The notes under the pieces are model-generated. The model did not search any database. It saw only the letters and a list, made by a program, of their open reading frames with translations, and was not told the DNA's origin. From the NCBI GenBank assembly GCA_002005505.1, contig MVGU01002004.1, positions 1 to 14,251 of the forward strand: 14,251 nucleotides of DNA. Reading direction: 5' to 3'. The translations under genes were made by a program, and so were the position numbers. The DNA comes from Botryococcus braunii. Lineage: Eukaryota; Chlorophyta; Trebouxiophyceae. This document shows positions 11,586 to 14,251 of this stretch, one piece after another (the first letter of the stretch is position 1; each line of letters opens with the position of its first letter).

Positions 11586-11870
11586 TACATGAAGGTTTTC
11601 CCTTCAGCAGATCGCATACCAATGGTTGAATGCATGAGAGTTTTCCCTCTTGCAGATCGCATAACAATGGATGAATTTATCAAGGTTCTTCCATCCCTGC
11701 AGTCGGCCATGGCAAGGATTTCCTTAAGGGCTTCCATCCTTGCTCTTGGCATGCCAATGGGTTCCTCGACGATGTTCTCTGCGTGTACAGTTCATGCCAA
11801 GGGTCCAATGAGGATTCCAACCTTGCAGATCGCACCCATGGGACCTTGAAGGATTTCCTCTTCTTTACAG
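11586..11870. repeat. Degenerate ~45-bp repeats
   Basis: GTTTTCCCT followed by GCAGATCGCATA occurs at 11595 and 11640 (45-bp offset). More diverged copies with GCAGATCGCA near 11825 and CTTGAAGGATTTCC near 11846 follow. ORFs across it show no domain. Confidence 0.6.
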
Positions 11871-12077
11871 TTACAGGAGGGCAGGGAGGAGGGATGTGCT
11901 TGGAGTGTGAGAGAGAGTGTATATGCAAGTGTCTCAAGTTCCCTTTAAAGGAAATTTCCCTTGTAAGCAAATTTGCATGCTGGAATGAAAGCATGTTACG
12001 CATTACCCTTTATGTTGATCAGATCTGATGTGCCTGTCAGCTAACTTACGAAGTTCCCCCACTCCTTACCATTTCTA
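11871..12077. other. Intergenic; no gene seen
   Basis: Nothing recognised except an inverted pair, CCCTTTAAAGG around 11940-11951. Confidence 0.45.
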
Positions 12078-12120
12078 CACTATCAATGCTAGCATTGATA
12101 GTGCCCAGGCGCTTGGGCAC
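12078..12120. repeat. Two adjacent palindromes sharing three bases
   Basis: 12078-12103 is a perfect 26-bp palindrome centred on GCTAGC. It shares its last GTG with a second, 20-bp one (12101-12120, GTGCCCAGGC/GCTTGGGCAC, one G-T pair). As RNA or supercoiled DNA they would make two back-to-back stems. Confidence 0.9.
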
Positions 12121-12514
12121 ATGCATACATACTAATGACAGCGTACCTTGTCGAAAACACACAGGCTCCCTCGCACACACGTGCATGCCAGTTGAAGAGA
12201 CAGGTGTCCGCCTTCCCCAAGCATCCCACCCCCCCTTTCTATAGAGGCTTCAGCTCTTAACTTCCAAGTGGATCGAGATAATTCACACGCATTCTAACTG
12301 ATAACGAGCCATCTCAGAGACATTGCCTGAGTTTGTGGCAGCGCACACTGTGCAGACGCATACAGAGAACCCTGAGCAAGGGGACACATACGCCCAAGAT
12401 AAAGGGCGGCGTCGGTCTAGCCCCCAGATACACTTGAAGTAATTCAAACATCTTTGCAGTACCTTATTAGGGTTTTATATTATCCTCAGGCACAGGGAGA
12501 AGTAAATGCCTTGT
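12121..12514. other. Intergenic; no gene seen
   Basis: No coding stretch, RNA gene or repeat is recognised. Confidence 0.5.
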
Positions 12515-12913
12515 TCTGGGTCGTGTGACAGGGTTCGCGGCGAAAAGAATGACGTGGGGCGAATGGCGAAACTCCTGGAGGGGCCTGAGGCGAAATTATT
12601 CAGGCCAGGCGAAAGTTTTCTGATAGCACATCCTTGTAAGCGAAAAGATTCTGAGTCCATCTGTGTAGCTTACATGCCCCAAAACTCTTTTTTACCATAG
12701 ACTAATTAGACATAAAACTGTTATAAAAGGATTTATTGAAATGGCCATTATGACTGGTAGCATATACACTAAACAACGCCACAAACTAACACCCTGATGG
12801 TGCAGTCACCCTGCAATCCATCTCATGAGCCTTCTCTAGTGTTTTTGGACACACACACACACACACGTATGCATGCATTCCCCCCGGTACACGCATGCAT
12901 GCACGTGCACGCG

Positions 12914-12970
<57 letters not shown>

Positions 12971-13062
12971 CCTCCACATCCATAAATCCCACACTGCAGT
13001 TGCATATATGTTCTCTATTTAGTATATACTAAATAGAGAACCCAGGGAAATGAGGCTCTTAA
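12515..13062. repeat. ~0.5-kb dispersed repeat, copy A
   Basis: Matches 13720-14172 in direct orientation: GGGTTCGCGGCGAAAAGAAT at the start, GGTAGCATAT and CTGATGGTGCA in the middle, a CA/CG microsatellite, and GAACCCAGGGAAATGAGGCT at the end. Copy A has a longer microsatellite (12918-12968) and a palindrome that copy B lacks. Both strands are open across its first 190 bp, with similar peptides in both copies (minus MDSESFRLQG and AIRKLSPGL; plus LLEGPEAKL and RPGESFLIA), so the coding strand, if any, cannot be chosen. Confidence 0.93.
13010..13041. repeat. Perfect 32-bp palindrome inside repeat copy A
   Basis: The sequence from GTTCTCTATTTAGTAT to its exact complement is symmetric about 13025/13026. 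Copy B has only one arm-like version (ATATTAAATTGAGAAC at 14136-14151), so the palindrome looks like a copy-A-specific inverted duplication. Confidence 0.92.
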
Positions 13063-13255
13063 AAAGAGTGCTGTGAACGCAGTTGCTCAACCTCATTGCT
13101 GACTTCAAATATTGCGGCCGGTCGCAGTGTTTGTGCAGTGTTCTCCACTGTCCTTGCTGTTGCAGAGATCTGAATGAGATTATTAAAAATGGCATTCTTT
13201 CAGCAAATGGCATCACCGTTATATGCTTTGTAGAATCTTGAATAAGGTGTTGTTC

Positions 13256-13374
13256 CCTGTAAACCACACTCTTATTAGAGTTGGTGATGAACTGTGCTCC
13301 CAGAAAAGCTTCAGACGTGAAACAAGGCACGGCAGAGCAAATGGCACAGGAGTATGATAAGGGCACTCAGAACT
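13256..13374. repeat. 119-bp duplicated block, copy 1 (exon-like on minus)
   Basis: Matches 13411-13529 at a fixed 155-bp offset without indels. On the minus strand it reads VPLSYSCAIC, then TSEAFLGAQFITNSNKSVVY. The minus ORF runs on to 13019. After the shared TTTACAG this copy continues GGAACA, with no donor GT. Confidence 0.85.
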
Positions 13375-13410
13375 CGTTACAATAACAACTAACTAATGAT
13401 GTTGCAATCA

Positions 13411-13529
13411 CCTGTAAACCACACTCTTATTAGAGTTGGTGATAAACTCTGCTCCCAGAAAAGCTTCAGACGTTAAACAAGACATGGTAGAGCAAATGGC
13501 ACAGGAGTCTGATAAGGGCACTCAGAACT
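13411..13529. repeat. 119-bp duplicated block, copy 2 (exon-like on minus)
   Basis: The minus frame reads VPLSDSCAIC, then TSEAFLGAEFITNSNKSVVY, open throughout as in copy 1. It ends TTTACAG/GTGATT, a donor-like border, followed by TGA in frame. Upstream CCAGTTAG and TTCTGAG are possible acceptors. It could be a duplicated exon of an unrecognised gene. Confidence 0.85.
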
Positions 13530-13719
13530 AACTGGCCTCTGAAGGGACTTCCCTATTTAGACTAACTATGGGGACAACATATAAATTAGCTCCAGACAGA
13601 TTTGCAACTCCAGATCTTGAAGCGTACGGGCACGATCAGTTTGCATGCCATCAGTACTATGCACTGGAATTTCAATGTACCTTATGATTCGACATAGTCG
13701 TCGATGAACAGTACGGATC
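13530..13719. other. Spacer with an open minus frame, unrecognised
   Basis: The minus strand is open from repeat copy B into this spacer (13862-13566), reading IRYIEIPVHSTDGMQTDRAR then TLQDLELQICLELIYMLSP before a stop. Composition is protein-like but there is no family match. Confidence 0.25.
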
Positions 13720-14172
13720 TTGGTCGCTGACAGGGTTCGCGGCGAAAAGAATGACGTGGAGCGAAAGGCAGTACTCCTGGAGGGGCCTGAGGCGAAACTA
13801 CTCAGGCCAGGCGAAAGTTTTCTGATAGCATATCCTTGTAAGCGAAAAGATTCTGAGTCCATCTGTGTAGCTTACATGCCCCAAAACGTTTTTTCACCAC
13901 AGACTAACAGGATTCATTGAATTGGCCATCACAACTGGTAGCATATATACACACTAAAGAACGCCACAAACTAACCCCCTGATGGTGCACTTACCCTGCA
14001 ATCAATCTCATGAGTCTTTTCTAGTGTTTTTGGAGACACACGCGCATACATGCATTCCCCCCGGTACACGCACGCACGCACGTGCGTGCGCGCGCGCGCA
14101 CACACACACACGCACACACAACCTCCCGCAGCTGCATATTAAATTGAGAACCCAGGGAAATGAGGCTCTTAA
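13720..14172. repeat. ~0.5-kb dispersed repeat, copy B
   Basis: Second copy of 12515-13062, shorter because its CA/CG microsatellite (14036-14120) is shorter and the 32-bp palindrome is absent. It joins directly to the edge repeat at 14174. Confidence 0.93.
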
Positions 14173-14173
14173 G

Positions 14174-14251
14174 TTCCATGAAGGAGATGGGCTTGCCGTT
14201 GCCGGCTATCAGAGATCTCAGATCATCCTGAAACCCCCGGCCCACAGGTCC
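14174..14251. repeat. Dispersed repeat, right copy (partner at 390-464), cut by the window edge
   Basis: Shares GGCTTGCCGTTGCCGGC and GGCCCACAGG with the left-edge copy, with one extra triplet (AGGAGATGG against GGAGTTGG in the partner). The minus frame reads GPVGRGFQDDLRSLIAGNGK then PISFMELKSLISLGSQF and runs on into repeat B, so repeat B and this block may be one larger element. Confidence 0.75.

Overview
This window looks like eukaryotic nuclear DNA, gene-poor and rich in repeats. The signs are many long AC/GT and CT/GA microsatellites, poly-A runs of 29 and 63 bases, several minisatellites, large palindromes, a broken non-LTR retrotransposon endonuclease, and exon-like islands with GT/AG borders and matching phases. 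I see no operon layout, rRNA, tRNA or CRISPR array. The lineage cannot be fixed from sequence alone. A unicellular alga with a repeat-rich genome is possible, but that is inference.

Layout. 1-1187: short direct repeats, a regularly spaced TGTCACA array and an AC microsatellite. 1188-2408 (minus): the only long convincing single-exon ORF, a 406-residue secreted protein with a trypsin-like serine-protease fold whose three catalytic positions all appear substituted (a pseudoprotease). Its upstream side carries a 197-bp-period duplication. 2760-4198: microsatellites and one doubtful ORF. 4199-4811: fragment of an APE-type (EEP) endonuclease of a LINE-like element, split by a 124-bp foldback insertion whose removal would restore the frame. 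4812-6257: two ~130-bp direct repeats, a seven-copy 37-bp minisatellite and a GC-rich hairpin. 6258-6408: a perfect 124-bp palindrome followed by A29.

7011-10302 (minus): a candidate spliced gene. I count seven exon-like islands; five of the six junctions have compatible phase and GT/AG borders, and one (exon 2 to exon 3) is unresolved. The middle exon encodes a membrane segment. Most introns are filled with microsatellites, and one 5' splice site is formed by the edge of a GT repeat. I do not recognise the protein family.

10303-14251: tandem repeats of several periods (52, 21, 17-27 and 45 bp), adjacent palindromes, a ~0.5-kb dispersed repeat present twice, a 155-bp-offset duplication with a conserved reading frame, and at the right edge a sequence that also occurs near the left edge (390-464).

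The genes do not obviously act together. The unusual parts are the inactive protease, the microsatellite-intron gene and the set of inverted duplications.
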